From Methylocella tundrae (GTDB lineage: Bacteria > Pseudomonadota > Alphaproteobacteria > Rhizobiales > Beijerinckiaceae), in assembly GCF_901905185.1 (NCBI RefSeq), contig NZ_CABFMQ020000092.1:1-32259 (forward strand): a DNA stretch of 32,259 nucleotides, in the 5' to 3' direction. The notes beneath the pieces are model-generated. The model was not told the origin of the DNA, made no database searches, and saw only the letters and a program-made list of their open reading frames with translations. The first letter of the stretch is position 1; the number at the start of each line of letters is the position of its first letter. The position numbers were made by a program, and so were the translations under genes. Positions 8,675 through 16,952 of the stretch are shown piece by piece.

Positions 8675-9812
8675 AGGGCGCCCCGATCGCGACTGCGGTG
8701 AAGGTCTGATTGAGATGCATCCCGCCAAACTGTTCGCCATAGGTGCTGAAACCTATCACATTATTGGCCGCGAGAAGCTCGCCTGCGAGGCGCTTTGATT
8801 GGGTCTGTTCGAGCGCGAGGCCGCGGTGAATGCAATCGAAACCAATAATCAGGGTTGGTGGGCCGATCTCGGCGCGCACCGATTGGAAGAGGGCGGCGAG
8901 ATTGGGCAGGATCGCTTCCGTCCGTGCGAGCCGCAGGACCACGCCTTCGTCGATCGCGCAAAAAAAGCTCAGGCTGCCGTCTTCATGGGCCGCCTGGATC
9001 GAGCGCACGTGGAAGTCGCCGCCGACTTTGACCATCAGCGGGAACGCCGAAAACACCGCCGGCGCCAGCATACATTCCGGAACATTTTGGGCCCGCGCAT
9101 ATTCACGGGCCGCAGGTTCGGCGTTGAGCTCGAATACCTTGCGCTTCAATGGGTCCGCTCTTGTCACCACCATGCGCATCTCGGAGCCGACGAGATGCTG
9201 GCATTTCACGATGCGGAAAGGGGCTCTGATCTTGATCACCGTCAACAGCGCGGCGTCGCGATGGAACGCGCCGTCGAAATAGACGAAGGCGCCGGTGAGG
9301 CTCATATTGTCGCCGGCCGAACCGCCAAGCAGGGGAACCATATCCATCAAAAGATGAATCGCGGCGAGCACGACTTCCTCGTTGCCGGACTTGCCGTCGA
9401 TCAGCAGCATCGCGAATGTATCTTTCGGGTCGAGCGCCAAACCCTTTTCGCTCATGGACGAGATGAGTGTCTGCGTCACCGCATGGCCATCGGACATTTG
9501 GAATTGCGAGAGATTCTCGATCCCCGTGCTGACGGCGCGGCAATGCGAGGACGCAATGCTGAATCCGGTGATCGCGCCGTCGAGGTAGCCAATCGGGGCA
9601 ATCTCTCCAGCGGTGGTGCAGCCTATGACGTGGAGGCCGTCGAATGCGCGCCGTAATTCTGGCTCCAGAACATTGAGGTCGAAGCTGAAGGAGCAGAAAA
9701 AGACGATGAGGGCGATATCTTCCTGCGCGATCGCTTCGCTGAATTCGCGCACCGCCGTCACGGGATCTGTCGCTGTCGAGAAACCGCGTCGTATCGCGCC
9801 GCGCGCAGCCAT
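8661..9812 (-). CDS. FIST-domain sensor protein (NosP-like)
   Basis: A 383-aa soluble protein with FIST N and FIST C domains. Start ATG 9812 with GGGAGG just upstream; a longer frame to 9890 lacks support. Characteristic blocks are VIGCTTAGEIAPIGYLDGA (about residues 65-83), MLLIDGKSGNEE, LLGGSAGDNM, and a C-terminal GFDCIHRG then NNVIGFSTYGEQFGG. FIST proteins sense small ligands; in P. aeruginosa the FIST protein NosP binds NO through haem and controls the co-transcribed kinase NahK. The overlap with the kinase gene here supports the same pairing. Haem binding cannot be judged from sequence. With the kinase broken, this sensor may have no output. Confidence 0.85.
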   Translation of the reverse strand: MAARGAIRRGFSTATDPVTAVREFSEAIAQEDIALIVFFCSFSFDLNVLEPELRRAFDGLHVIGCTTAGEIAPIGYLDGAITGFSIASSHCRAVSTGIENLSQFQMSDGHAVTQTLISSMSEKGLALDPKDTFAMLLIDGKSGNEEVVLAAIHLLMDMVPLLGGSAGDNMSLTGAFVYFDGAFHRDAALLTVIKIRAPFRIVKCQHLVGSEMRMVVTRADPLKRKVFELNAEPAAREYARAQNVPECMLAPAVFSAFPLMVKVGGDFHVRSIQAAHEDGSLSFFCAIDEGVVLRLARTEAILPNLAALFQSVRAEIGPPTLIIGFDCIHRGLALEQTQSKRLAGELLAANNVIGFSTYGEQFGGMHLNQTFTAVAIGAPYDIE

Positions 9813-10426
9813 GCATCCTCCCTTTTTTCCGCGACGGTCGACGAAGCCCGGCAGCTCAGGACTTCGCCGCCAGCGCACGCGGACCGGCACATTAGCGCAG
9901 GATGGCTTTGAGCGAAACCAGTCATGAGAGCGTCTCGAACCTGGAAATAGTGGGCGGCCTGGCGCTCCTCGCTGCGATTAAAAGCATACAGCTAAGGCGA
10001 CGCCGGGGGGGCTCCGGCCACCGCAGAGGCTGTGGTCGCGCGAATAGGCCCGGAACATGACCCGAACGAATATCCCGATGACGATCTGGAGCAGATGATC
10101 AAGAACAGACCACGCGCCAGAAACCGCAATGATCCGGCCTGCCCCATCTCGTCGATCCTCAAATCAATCCGGAGACGACAGTTATTGGTCGGGACGTATT
10201 TTGTCTGCGAGTGCGCTACGCCTTTCGAGGATTCATCGATCTACTTGTAGGATATTAGTATATTGGTCGTAGTGGCTCCGCTGCAACAGCTTGTGTTTTA
10301 CGCAGCGCGCGCCTTGCAGTTGGTCAACCCCCTGCTTTAGATTCTAAATCAGCACAAGGCCACGCAATTGTTTGCGGACCGCCGCCAAGAAAAAAGAATT
10401 CACATTAGAGTTTGAGGGAGAAGGAT
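9813..10426. other. Intergenic region, no gene seen
   Basis: A 614-bp gap between the divergent FIST and OmpW-like genes. A 72-codon plus-strand frame at 10032-10250 has no ribosome site or recognisable motif. The region should hold both promoters. TTGCAG at 10314 followed by TAGATT at 10338 is a poor -35/-10 candidate for the porin gene; I see no palindromic operator. Confidence 0.5.
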
Positions 10427-11149
10427 ATGAACAGAATCGTTCGCTGCGTAGTGGCTGCTCTGACAATTGGCTCGTCCGCGGCTGCTGCGTCTGCCGCCGA
10501 CTTGGCGCCGGTGCCTGTGCTGCCCGACGCTTTCCAGCCTTGGCAGGTGCGGCTGCGCGCCGTCGGCGTCATTCCGACCAGCGGCGGGATCGTTCAGACC
10601 GTTCCCGCGGGGGCTTTCGTCAGCGCCGGCCTCAAGGCCTCCGACGCCGTCATTCCCGAACTCGACGTCAGCTATTTTTTCACCAGGAACATCGCTGTCG
10701 AGGCGATCTGCTGCGTCTCTTATCACAAGCTGTATCTGGATGGGGGAGCGCTCAACGGGCAGCAGGCCGCTAGCACCTGGCTTTTCCCGCCGACGGTGCT
10801 GCTGCAATATCACTGGACCAATTTCGGCCAGTTCCAGCCCTATATCGGCGTCGGAGGCAACTATACGGTTTATTTCTCCCAGCATGCGACCGAGCCCCTG
10901 CTCAACACCGTGGCCATACAGAATTCCTGGGGCGTCGCGGGCCAGATCGGCTTCGATTACATGATCGACGAGCATTGGGGCTTTAACTTCGACGTGAAAA
11001 AGATCCTGATGAACCCGCACGTCTACGGAACCGTGTCCCCCGGCGTTGCGTCGATCAGCGGACAGGGAAATATTAGCCCATGGATGATTGGCGGCGGAAT
11101 CACGTATCGCTTCGGCGGTCCCACTGCGGCGGTCGTCGCCAAATACTGA
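10427..11149 (+). CDS. OmpW-family outer membrane protein
   Basis: A 240-aa protein starting at ATG 10427 with GAGAAGG just upstream; a TTG fifteen bases earlier is less likely. Signal peptide residues 1-26 (LTIGSSAAAASA-AD). The body alternates hydrophobic and polar residues as in a small eight-stranded beta-barrel. It has OmpW-type landmarks: an early WQVRLRAVGVIP, a central YFFTRNIAVEAICCVSYH, FQPYIGVGGNYT, and LGxx-like FDYMIDEHWGFNFDVKK, ending in a final strand ITYRFGGP. OmpW-like pores pass hydrophobic small molecules in some bacteria. A role in hydrocarbon or alcohol traffic here is only an inference from the neighbourhood. Confidence 0.88.
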   Translation: MNRIVRCVVAALTIGSSAAAASAADLAPVPVLPDAFQPWQVRLRAVGVIPTSGGIVQTVPAGAFVSAGLKASDAVIPELDVSYFFTRNIAVEAICCVSYHKLYLDGGALNGQQAASTWLFPPTVLLQYHWTNFGQFQPYIGVGGNYTVYFSQHATEPLLNTVAIQNSWGVAGQIGFDYMIDEHWGFNFDVKKILMNPHVYGTVSPGVASISGQGNISPWMIGGGITYRFGGPTAAVVAKY

Positions 11150-11304
11150 GACTGAAGCAGATTTGCGACGCCGGTGCTGAGACCCGTTTCAACCAATGGG
11201 ATAAACTTCCCGCTCGGTCCGACTCTGACCCGTCAAGGCTTGCGGCGAGCACCGCCAGCCTGACACATTCTCTGTAGCTTTCGCGCGACCCAGAAGTCGA
11301 ACAG

Positions 11305-11610
11305 CTATTTAGGCGCCGCCTTGGCCCGCTCGATCGACTCGGTGATGATTTTGCGCGCCGCATCGGCGTCGCGCCAGCCGTCGAGCTTGACCCATTTATT
11401 GGGCTCCAGATCCTTGTAATGCACGAAGAAATGCTCGATCTGATGCAGCGTGATTTCCGGCAGCTCGGTTTAGTTCTCGACCTTCGCGTAGCGCTGCGTC
11501 AGCTTCGCCGACGGAAGGGCCAAAATCTTTTCGTCCTGCCCAGCCTCGTCGCGCATGATCAGCACGCCGACGATCTTGCAGCTCATGATGGTGCCGGGAA
11601 CGATCGAGCG
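11305..11610 (-). pseudogene. Inorganic pyrophosphatase, C-terminal fragment
   Basis: Minus-strand translation from 11610 gives RSIVPGTIMSCKIVGVLIMR, then DEAGQDEKILALPS, then [20 protein letters not shown] and [20 protein letters not shown], ending at 11305. This is the C-terminal 60% of a family I pyrophosphatase, including the catalytic DEAGxDEKI motif. An in-frame TAA at 11470-11472 interrupts it. It has no start codon. The missing N-terminal part of such a gene lies at 22103-22369 on the same strand. The two pieces meet at the same SIV position. Confidence 0.85.
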
Positions 11611-11821
11611 GGAGTGAGGGGGAGGGGGAGTGGAAACGGATAGTCGAGAGTAGTGCAGCGTACAATCGGCGACGGGGCTGTATCGATAGACGTCGATAAT
11701 GGTCGATCATTCTCGCGCGCTTCTAGCCGCTACCTCAATATGTCGCTCGAAAGGGGCTTGCTTCAAGACCCTGATCATCCCGTAGAACTGCCTGCCCAGC
11801 CCAGATCTCTACGGAGTAGCA
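11611..11821. other. Junction region with G-rich tract
   Basis: A purine-rich run (GTGAGGGGGAGGGGGAGTGG at 11612-11631) directly follows the end of pyrophosphatase homology. No gene is visible before the monooxygenase fragment. Confidence 0.4.
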
Positions 11822-12107
11822 ATGCAAATATCCGATCATCCGGTGGTGGTTGTTGGGGGCGGTCCGAGCGGGCTGATGCTGGCGGGCGAGTTGGCACTGG
11901 CGGGCGTCGACGTCGCCATCGTCGAGCGACGCCCCAGCCAGGATGTCGCCAGCTCACGCGCGGGCGGCCTCCACTCACGCACCATCGAAGTCTTCGATCA
12001 GCGTGGAATTGCCGATCGGTTCCTCGCCGAGCGGCAGAAGGCGCAGGCCACCGGGTTTGCCGGGGTCCATTTCGATCTCAGCGGCTTTCCCACCCGCCAC
12101 CCCTACA
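11822..12107 (+). pseudogene. FAD-dependent monooxygenase, N-terminal fragment
   Basis: From ATG 11822 (GGAG 8 bases upstream) about 95 residues match aromatic-ring hydroxylases of the PheA/TfdB/MhpA type. The Rossmann FAD motif VVGGGPSGLMLAGELALAGV is at residues 10-29, the following strand ends in VERRP, and RAGGLHSRTIEVFDQRGI is the usual second conserved block. Homology stops at FPTRHPY near 12107, where the antitoxin fragment begins in a different frame. Full-length members exceed 500 residues, so this is a dead remnant. Confidence 0.8.
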
Positions 12108-12338
12108 GACTATGTCGAACTGCTGGACAAGCGATCGCTCGCCTCGGTTTCAGGTTGGTGGCTCGAGAAGCGGCGCGGCGCGCTCGGCGTCACCGACGAT
12201 GTCCTGGTGCGTCTGCGGGCCCGACTTCCACGATCGAAGCACTACGTGGGCGCTGAAGGAGGTCATGCCGTATTCATCAGGCCGTGGCGTGTGCTTCTCC
12301 CGGCGGAGGCGGTCGACGCCGCCTTTGAAGGCGTGTGA
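12108..12338 (+). pseudogene. AbiEi-type antitoxin, C-terminal fragment
   Basis: In-frame residues from DYVELLDKRSLASVSGWWLE through GVTDDVLVRLRARLPRSKHY to RPWRVLLPAEAVDAAFEGV look like the C-terminus of AbiEi-family antitoxins. The stop overlaps the toxin start (TGATG), the usual arrangement of abiEi-abiEii. The N-terminal winged helix that represses the operon is missing, and the fragment is fused out of frame to monooxygenase sequence. Identification rests mainly on this context. Confidence 0.6.
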
Positions 12339-13369
12339 TGGTCGCATCACGAGAAACCATTCGGGACATCGCGGCCGAGCGGCAGCTCCAGCCTGCGACG
12401 CTGGAGCGGGTGATCCGGCTGATCGACATTCTCGATGCCTTTGGCACCGATACGCTGATCGGGCTGCGGATCGCCTTGAAGGGCGGCACGGCGCTCAACG
12501 TCTTCCATTCCGATCTGGATCGCCTCTCTGTCGATATCGACGTCAACTATGTCGGCGCGGTCGAAAAGGAGCAGATGGATACGGATCGACCGGGACTGGA
12601 GGACAGGATCGAGCGGCTGGTGGAATCGAAGGGCTATACCGCGCGGCCCGAGCCGTCTGAGCATGCCGGAGGCAAATGGATCTACCGCTATGCCTCCGCG
12701 CTGGGTGGGGCGGGGACCATCGAGATCGATATCAATTACCTTTACCGCAGTCCCCTGTACGGCGTGGATCACATGTCCTCGGCGGCAATCGGACCCTATC
12801 GAGCCACGAATGTGCCGGTTCTCGACATCCATGAGATCGTCGCCGGCGAGATGGTCGCGCTGGTCACGCGGCGCACCGCGCGCGATCTGTTCGATGCGCA
12901 TCGGATCATCGCCATGCCGGATCTCGATTGGGCGAAGATCAAGGCGGCCACCTTGATGATCGGTGCGAGCGCCAAGAGCTTCGACCGGCGCACTGCCTCG
13001 CCGGACGACATCGGATGCGAGGTCGGCGACATCACCGGCAAGCTGATCATGTGTCTGCATGACCGGTATTTCGATCGCTTTGGCGGCCCGGCAATCTGGA
13101 TCGAGAGCGTCACAGCGGCGTGCCGGGAAAAGCTCGCGCCGCTGTTTCAGTTCACGGTAGGCGAGAGAGCGTTTTTGGACGGGGTGCTTGATCGGGGCGA
13201 AATCGATGCGCCCCCTCTGGGCGTTCCGGAAGCCATGCGCGGCGCGATAGAAGCCTGTCCGGCATTGCGATGGAAGGCGCAGAATATCAAGGCTTGGAAA
13301 TCGGGTGACAAGTCGCTGGTGCCACGTGTGACACGAGGACGGCGACCACCTCGAGAGCCTACTCCATGA
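12338..13369 (+). CDS. AbiEii/AbiGii-family nucleotidyltransferase toxin
   Basis: A 343-aa protein starting at ATG 12338, overlapping the antitoxin stop; GTG 12335 is the alternative. The nucleotidyltransferase signature is clear: LKGGTALNVF near residues 48-57, then LSVDIDVNY carrying the metal-binding Asp-x-Asp. A third strand EIDINYLYR and the late RRTARDLFDAHRI motif are typical of type IV AbiEii toxins. These proteins modify tRNA or other targets with nucleotides and cause growth arrest or phage abortive infection when not countered. The gene appears full length. With the antitoxin truncated, it must be silent, mutated in effect, or controlled elsewhere. A small gene overlaps its 3' end. 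Confidence 0.88.
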   Translation: MVASRETIRDIAAERQLQPATLERVIRLIDILDAFGTDTLIGLRIALKGGTALNVFHSDLDRLSVDIDVNYVGAVEKEQMDTDRPGLEDRIERLVESKGYTARPEPSEHAGGKWIYRYASALGGAGTIEIDINYLYRSPLYGVDHMSSAAIGPYRATNVPVLDIHEIVAGEMVALVTRRTARDLFDAHRIIAMPDLDWAKIKAATLMIGASAKSFDRRTASPDDIGCEVGDITGKLIMCLHDRYFDRFGGPAIWIESVTAACREKLAPLFQFTVGERAFLDGVLDRGEIDAPPLGVPEAMRGAIEACPALRWKAQNIKAWKSGDKSLVPRVTRGRRPPREPTP

Positions 13370-13539
13370 AGACTCGGCTGAGCGGAGACGTGTTGAAACG
13401 ACTGACGCCGGGCGGTGGCGCCGAGACTGCACACGAACTTGAGGTCGAGATTGAGCAGATTCGATCTCGTTTGGCCGCAAATGAGGCGGAACGGAAAGAG
13501 CTTGAGGCCGCGCTAAGAGATCTCGTGAGCCGGTGCTGA
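13366..13539 (+). CDS. Small coiled-coil protein after AbiEii, probably cut short
   Basis: A 57-codon frame starts at ATG 13366, overlapping the toxin stop by 4 nt (ATGA), which indicates coupled translation. Residues about 20-52 form a heptad-rich helix (HELEVEIEQIRSRLAANEAE, then RKELEAALRDLV). The stop TGA at 13537-13539 coincides with the tip of the IS256 element (13538), so the original protein may have been longer. I do not recognise the family. By context it is a third component of the AbiE operon or a co-transferred helper. Confidence 0.6.
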   Translation: MKTRLSGDVLKRLTPGGGAETAHELEVEIEQIRSRLAANEAERKELEAALRDLVSRC

Positions 13540-13631
13540 GCTAAGCGGGAAACTGGGTGACGATATGAGGAAGGCGGCGTAACGGGGTTGGTGACCAAAC
13601 CTGCCCGAACCTCCCGAAGGAGCGTTACGCC

Positions 13632-14808
13632 ATGAACGAGCATAGAGTTGTTACTCTCCGCCAGAAAGACGAAATCGACGATCCGCTGACCGACATCCTG
13701 CGCGCTGGCGCGCGCCGTCTGATCGCCCAGGCGGTCGAGGCGGAATTTGAGACTTTCCTGACCTCACACGCCGCCCTTGTTCTTCCGGACGGCCGTCAGC
13801 GGGTGGTTCGCCATGGCCACGACCCCGTGCGCACGATCCAGACCGGCATCGGCGCGGTCGAGGTGGAAAAGCCGAAGGCGCGCGACCGGGGCGCGGCGGA
13901 CGGCGCCCGAATTCGGTTCACCTCGAACATTCTGCCGAAATGGGCGCGGCGCACCAAAAGCCTGGACGCTTTGCTGCCGGTTCTCTATCTGCGCGGGATT
14001 TCCTCCGGCGATTTCCAGGAGGTGCTGGCGGCCTTGCTGGGGAGGGACGCTCCAAACCTTTCGCCGGCGGTGATCGCGCGGCTGAAAGGGGAATGGGAAG
14101 ACGAATATCGGCGCTGGCAAAAGCGGGATCTATCGGCGCGCCGCCATGTCTACGTCTGGGCGGACGGCGTTTATTTACGGCATGGAGCCACAAGCCGAAT
14201 GCATGCTGGTGCTGATGGGGGCGACGCCCGAGGGCAAGAAGGAGTTGATCGGCTTCCAGGCGGCCTGCGGGAAAGCACGCAAAGCTGGAAGGAATTGCTG
14301 GTCGATCTCAAGGCGCGCGGCTTGGCCATCGCGCCGGAAGTCGCCACCGGCGATGGCGCGCTCGGGTTCTGGAAGGCCCTCGACGAGGCGTTCCCGACGA
14401 CGCGCCATCAGCGCTGCTGGCTGCACAAGACGCTGAACGTCCTCGGCAAGTTTCCGAAGTCCCTCCAACCCAACGCGCACAAGGACTTGCGGGAGATATG
14501 GCTTTCGCCGAGCCGCGCGGCCGCGGAAGCGGCGATGACGACATTCGCCGAGAAGTACGCGCCCAAATACGCCAGGGCCGTCGAATGCCTGACCAAGGAT
14601 CGCGCGCAGATGCTGACGTTTTTCGATTTTCCCACCGATCACTGGGATCACTTGCGCACGTCGAACCCGATTGAGCGTGTGTTCGCGACGATCCGACATC
14701 GCACGGTCCGCATGAAGGGCGCGTTGTCACAAGAGACCGCGCGCCTGATGGTTTTCAAACTGGTGATGGCGGCGTCGAAAACCTGGCGGCGATTGAAAGG
14801 CCAAAATC
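13632..14808 (+). pseudogene. IS256-family transposase, 5' part
   Basis: A mutator-type DDE transposase. Visible are the N-terminal DDPLTDILRAGARRLIAQAV, WADGVY with the first Asp (about residue 176), ATGDGALGFW with the second Asp, and NPIERVFATIRHRT with the Glu. Between about 14178 and 14262 the family sequence (MEPQAECMLVLMGATPEGKK) is in another frame. The frame is restored afterwards, so two compensating indels scramble about 28 residues next to the first catalytic Asp. The C-terminal QLPKVINGVKFKDGIEVAKS is found at 18402-18461 beyond the inserted transposon. The expected stop also appears shifted. The transposase is inactive. Confidence 0.9.
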
Positions 14809-14832
14809 GGCGATATTATACATTGCGTACCC
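14801..14832 (+). repeat. Target duplication and left inverted repeat of the IS1595 transposon
   Basis: CCAAAATC at 14801-14808 is the target copy. The left repeat 14809-14832 starts GGCGATATTATAC and ends GCGTACCC. Confidence 0.9.
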
Positions 14833-14916
14833 GCATGAGACTTTGCTATCGCCAGTCTCATGCGGGGTGCTATAGCTCTGGCCTTAGCGCCCATATTCCG
14901 ATAACTGGCCTGGCGA

Positions 14917-15441
14917 TTGTCTTTCTACCGCAGAAGAGAGCATTATGCTCAGGGCAGGCACGACGCATTTGAGTCGTGCGAAGGTGCTCTGATACCGCTT
15001 TTCGGAACGAGTTTTAAGCTGTCGGATTTCAGCAATAGGACTCTTGAGGCGATCAATACTCAGTGGGAACCAGCCGGGCGAAATCCAGAAACGGCGTGGG
15101 ACTGGGCGGAGATCATGCGAAAATATGACGAGCCGGACCGCTTTGATGCCGCGATCTGGACTGGCGACGATAGGCTTGCGGGCGTTTTTTTAGGTGTAAC
15201 CACAAGCGAATCCTTGGAAATCCGCTTCTTGGAAGGCGACCCGCGAGAAGAGTGTCCACTGACAGGGAAACGTGCTTTAATCGCCGTGGATGCTTCCTCC
15301 CGCTATGCGCAAGCTAGGGGTAAGTTGGAAGTAAGGGTCCGACCTATAAATTCGTCATTAGAACGCCTATATGTGGACGTATACCAGTTCATACGGTGTG
15401 AGCCACCGAATCAGGAACCGTATTTCGCGAAGCGAGTATGA
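14917..15441 (+). CDS. GNAT-like acetyltransferase, transposon cargo
   Basis: A frame of up to 174 codons from a TTG at 14917; the true start is uncertain because no ATG with a ribosome site is in frame near the 5' end. After a WDWAEIMRKYDEP segment the protein resembles GNAT folds: a strand pair AAIWTGDDRLAGVFLGVTT, a long helix GKRALIAVDASSRYAQARGK, then strand KLEVRVRPIN and helix ERLYVDVYQF, ending with a YFAKRV strand. The acetyl-CoA loop is not clearly conserved, so the match is at fold level only. It overlaps the next gene by 4 nt. GNAT genes are reported passengers of some IS1595 elements. The substrate is unknown. Confidence 0.6.
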   Translation: MSFYRRREHYAQGRHDAFESCEGALIPLFGTSFKLSDFSNRTLEAINTQWEPAGRNPETAWDWAEIMRKYDEPDRFDAAIWTGDDRLAGVFLGVTTSESLEIRFLEGDPREECPLTGKRALIAVDASSRYAQARGKLEVRVRPINSSLERLYVDVYQFIRCEPPNQEPYFAKRV

Positions 15442-15665
15442 CCATGAAAGCGCTAGCAAAATTGACAAATCGTCTATTTCGCCGTCGTGGCGATGCTTCC
15501 GCTTGCCTTCGCGAGCCGGAACCCATCAATGGGAAGCCGCGCGACATGACGGGTCTTTTTGCGGGCCTTAGCCCCTCTCAAAAAGAGGCGGCGCTTTCGT
15601 ATCGCGGCCCCGAAAATCACGGAGACCCCGCATTTAGACTCGGGCGGCATGCCGTCAAAGGGTAA
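15438..15665 (+). CDS. Small cargo protein coupled to the GNAT-like gene
   Basis: A 75-aa frame whose ATG overlaps the stop of the GNAT-like gene (ATGA), so the two are likely one operon; a second Met is at codon 3. The N-terminus is basic (LTNRLFRRRGD). The C-terminal half has GLFAGLSPSQKEAALSYRGP then ENHGDPAF, which looks like a conserved short domain in alphaproteobacterial hypothetical proteins, but I cannot name it. Gene-like composition and coupling support it being real. Confidence 0.55.
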   Translation: MTMKALAKLTNRLFRRRGDASACLREPEPINGKPRDMTGLFAGLSPSQKEAALSYRGPENHGDPAFRLGRHAVKG

Positions 15666-15849
15666 TCTCTCTGAAGTAGTAACTATAATCTCTGACGGTA
15701 CTATAATTCAGGAATGAATTCAGTGAGGTACAGCAGGCTGCCGTAAGACGCAGCCTGTTTGTCTGAGTCGGGGCGCAAATGGCGAACCGTCGCCGATACT
15801 TGACGTACCCAAAATAATGGAATAGGTTGATTCCACTGAGGAGTCAGCC

Positions 15850-16776
15850 ATGTCGTCCGTTCTTTCCGAGAAGCACTTTTACGACGAAGCCGCAGCCTAC
15901 GCTTGGGTTGAGGCTCGCGTTTGGCCGGAAGGTCCGGTTTGCCCGCATTGCGGCGGCTTTGACCGCATTTCCAAGATGGGCGGTAAGAGCACCCGCATCG
16001 GCGCTTACAAGTGCTACCAGTGCCGTAAGCCATTCACCGTGAAGGTCGGTACTGTTTTCGAGTCCAGCCACGTGCCGATGACTCTTTGGCTCCAAGCCAT
16101 GTTCCTGATGACGTCGAGCAAAAAGGGCATCAGTTCAAATCAGCTTCACCGTACCCTTTGCGTGACCCTGAAAACCGCGTGGTTTATGTCTCACCGTATT
16201 CGCCTTGCGATGCAGACCGTTGGCCTTGCACCCATGGGCGGCGAAGGCGCCACCATTGAGATCGACGAAACTGTGATTGGCAAGCAGGAAGGCGCGCCGA
16301 AAGACGCCGCCTTCCACGGCTCCAACTTCCGCAATTTCGTGCTCACTCTCGTCGAGCGCGGCGGTTCTTCGCGCAGCTTCCACGTCGAGGGTTCGACCAT
16401 TGGCACTCTTATGCCGATCATTCGCGCCAACGTCGCCAAGGGAACCTCCGTCATGACCGACACCGCACCATGGTATAAGACCATGAACCGGGACGGATAT
16501 TTTGCGAGCCACGAGACTGTGAACCATACCCAAGACGAGTACGTTCGCGGTCATGTCACCACCAATACCGTGGAGGGCTTCTACAGCGTCTTTAAACGCG
16601 GCATGCGCGGAATTTATCAGCACTGCGGCGAACGTCATTTGCACCGCTATTTGGCGGAGTTCGATTTCCGTTACTCGAACCGTGTTAAGCTTGGTATAGG
16701 CGACGTGGAACGCACCGACCGCGCCATTAGGGGCATCGTCGGAAAGCGGCTCACTTATCGAACAGCTCCTAACTGA
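15850..16776 (+). CDS. IS1595-family transposase (ISXO2-like)
   Basis: A complete 308-aa transposase with GAGGAG 9 bases before ATG 15850. An N-terminal zinc ribbon (Cys31, Cys34, Cys55, Cys58 in CPHC and CYQC) is followed by the ISXO2-like DDE-type domain. The catalytic set is Asp139 in EIDETVIG, Asp204 in MTDTAPWY, and Asn239 with Glu242 in TTNTVEGFYSVFKR, the DDNE form typical of the family. The length is normal and no frameshift is seen. It is probably active and should mobilise the whole 3.6-kb unit. Confidence 0.93.
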   Translation: MSSVLSEKHFYDEAAAYAWVEARVWPEGPVCPHCGGFDRISKMGGKSTRIGAYKCYQCRKPFTVKVGTVFESSHVPMTLWLQAMFLMTSSKKGISSNQLHRTLCVTLKTAWFMSHRIRLAMQTVGLAPMGGEGATIEIDETVIGKQEGAPKDAAFHGSNFRNFVLTLVERGGSSRSFHVEGSTIGTLMPIIRANVAKGTSVMTDTAPWYKTMNRDGYFASHETVNHTQDEYVRGHVTTNTVEGFYSVFKRGMRGIYQHCGERHLHRYLAEFDFRYSNRVKLGIGDVERTDRAIRGIVGKRLTYRTAPN

Positions 16777-16784
16777 GAGGCCAT

Positions 16785-16952
16785 ATGGCAAAAGCCGAAA
16801 AACCAAAGCGAAAGCCCAGAAAGAAAGCCGATAAGGATCAACCCGAGCGATTCAAGGAAGCCGCTCGGCGTCTTGGGGTTGACGATTCTGGGAGCGCTTT
16901 TGAGGCTGCCTTTCAAAAAATTGTGCCACCTAGGATACCTAAGCGTCCATAA
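16785..16952 (+). CDS. Small basic protein following the transposase
   Basis: A 55-aa frame from ATG 16785, starting 8 bp after the transposase stop with a GAGAGG ribosome site. The first 17 residues are Lys/Arg-rich (AKAEKPKRKPRKKADK), followed by FKEAARRLGVDDSGSAFEAA and a tail VPPRIPKRP. Similar short genes follow transposases in other IS1595 elements as far as I recall, suggesting an accessory role. Its 3' end overlaps the convergent winged-helix gene by 14 nt. Confidence 0.65.
   Translation: MAKAEKPKRKPRKKADKDQPERFKEAARRLGVDDSGSAFEAAFQKIVPPRIPKRP

Noticed and set aside
10032..10250. A 72-codon frame between the FIST and OmpW-like genes
   Set aside because: It has no ribosome site, no motif and an unlikely composition.
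12347..13480. A 377-codon minus-strand frame
   Set aside because: It is the mirror of the AbiEii gene, whose nucleotidyltransferase motifs are clear on the plus strand.
16135..16806. A 223-codon minus-strand frame over the IS1595 transposase
   Set aside because: The plus-strand transposase has zinc-ribbon and DDNE motifs; the reverse frame has none.
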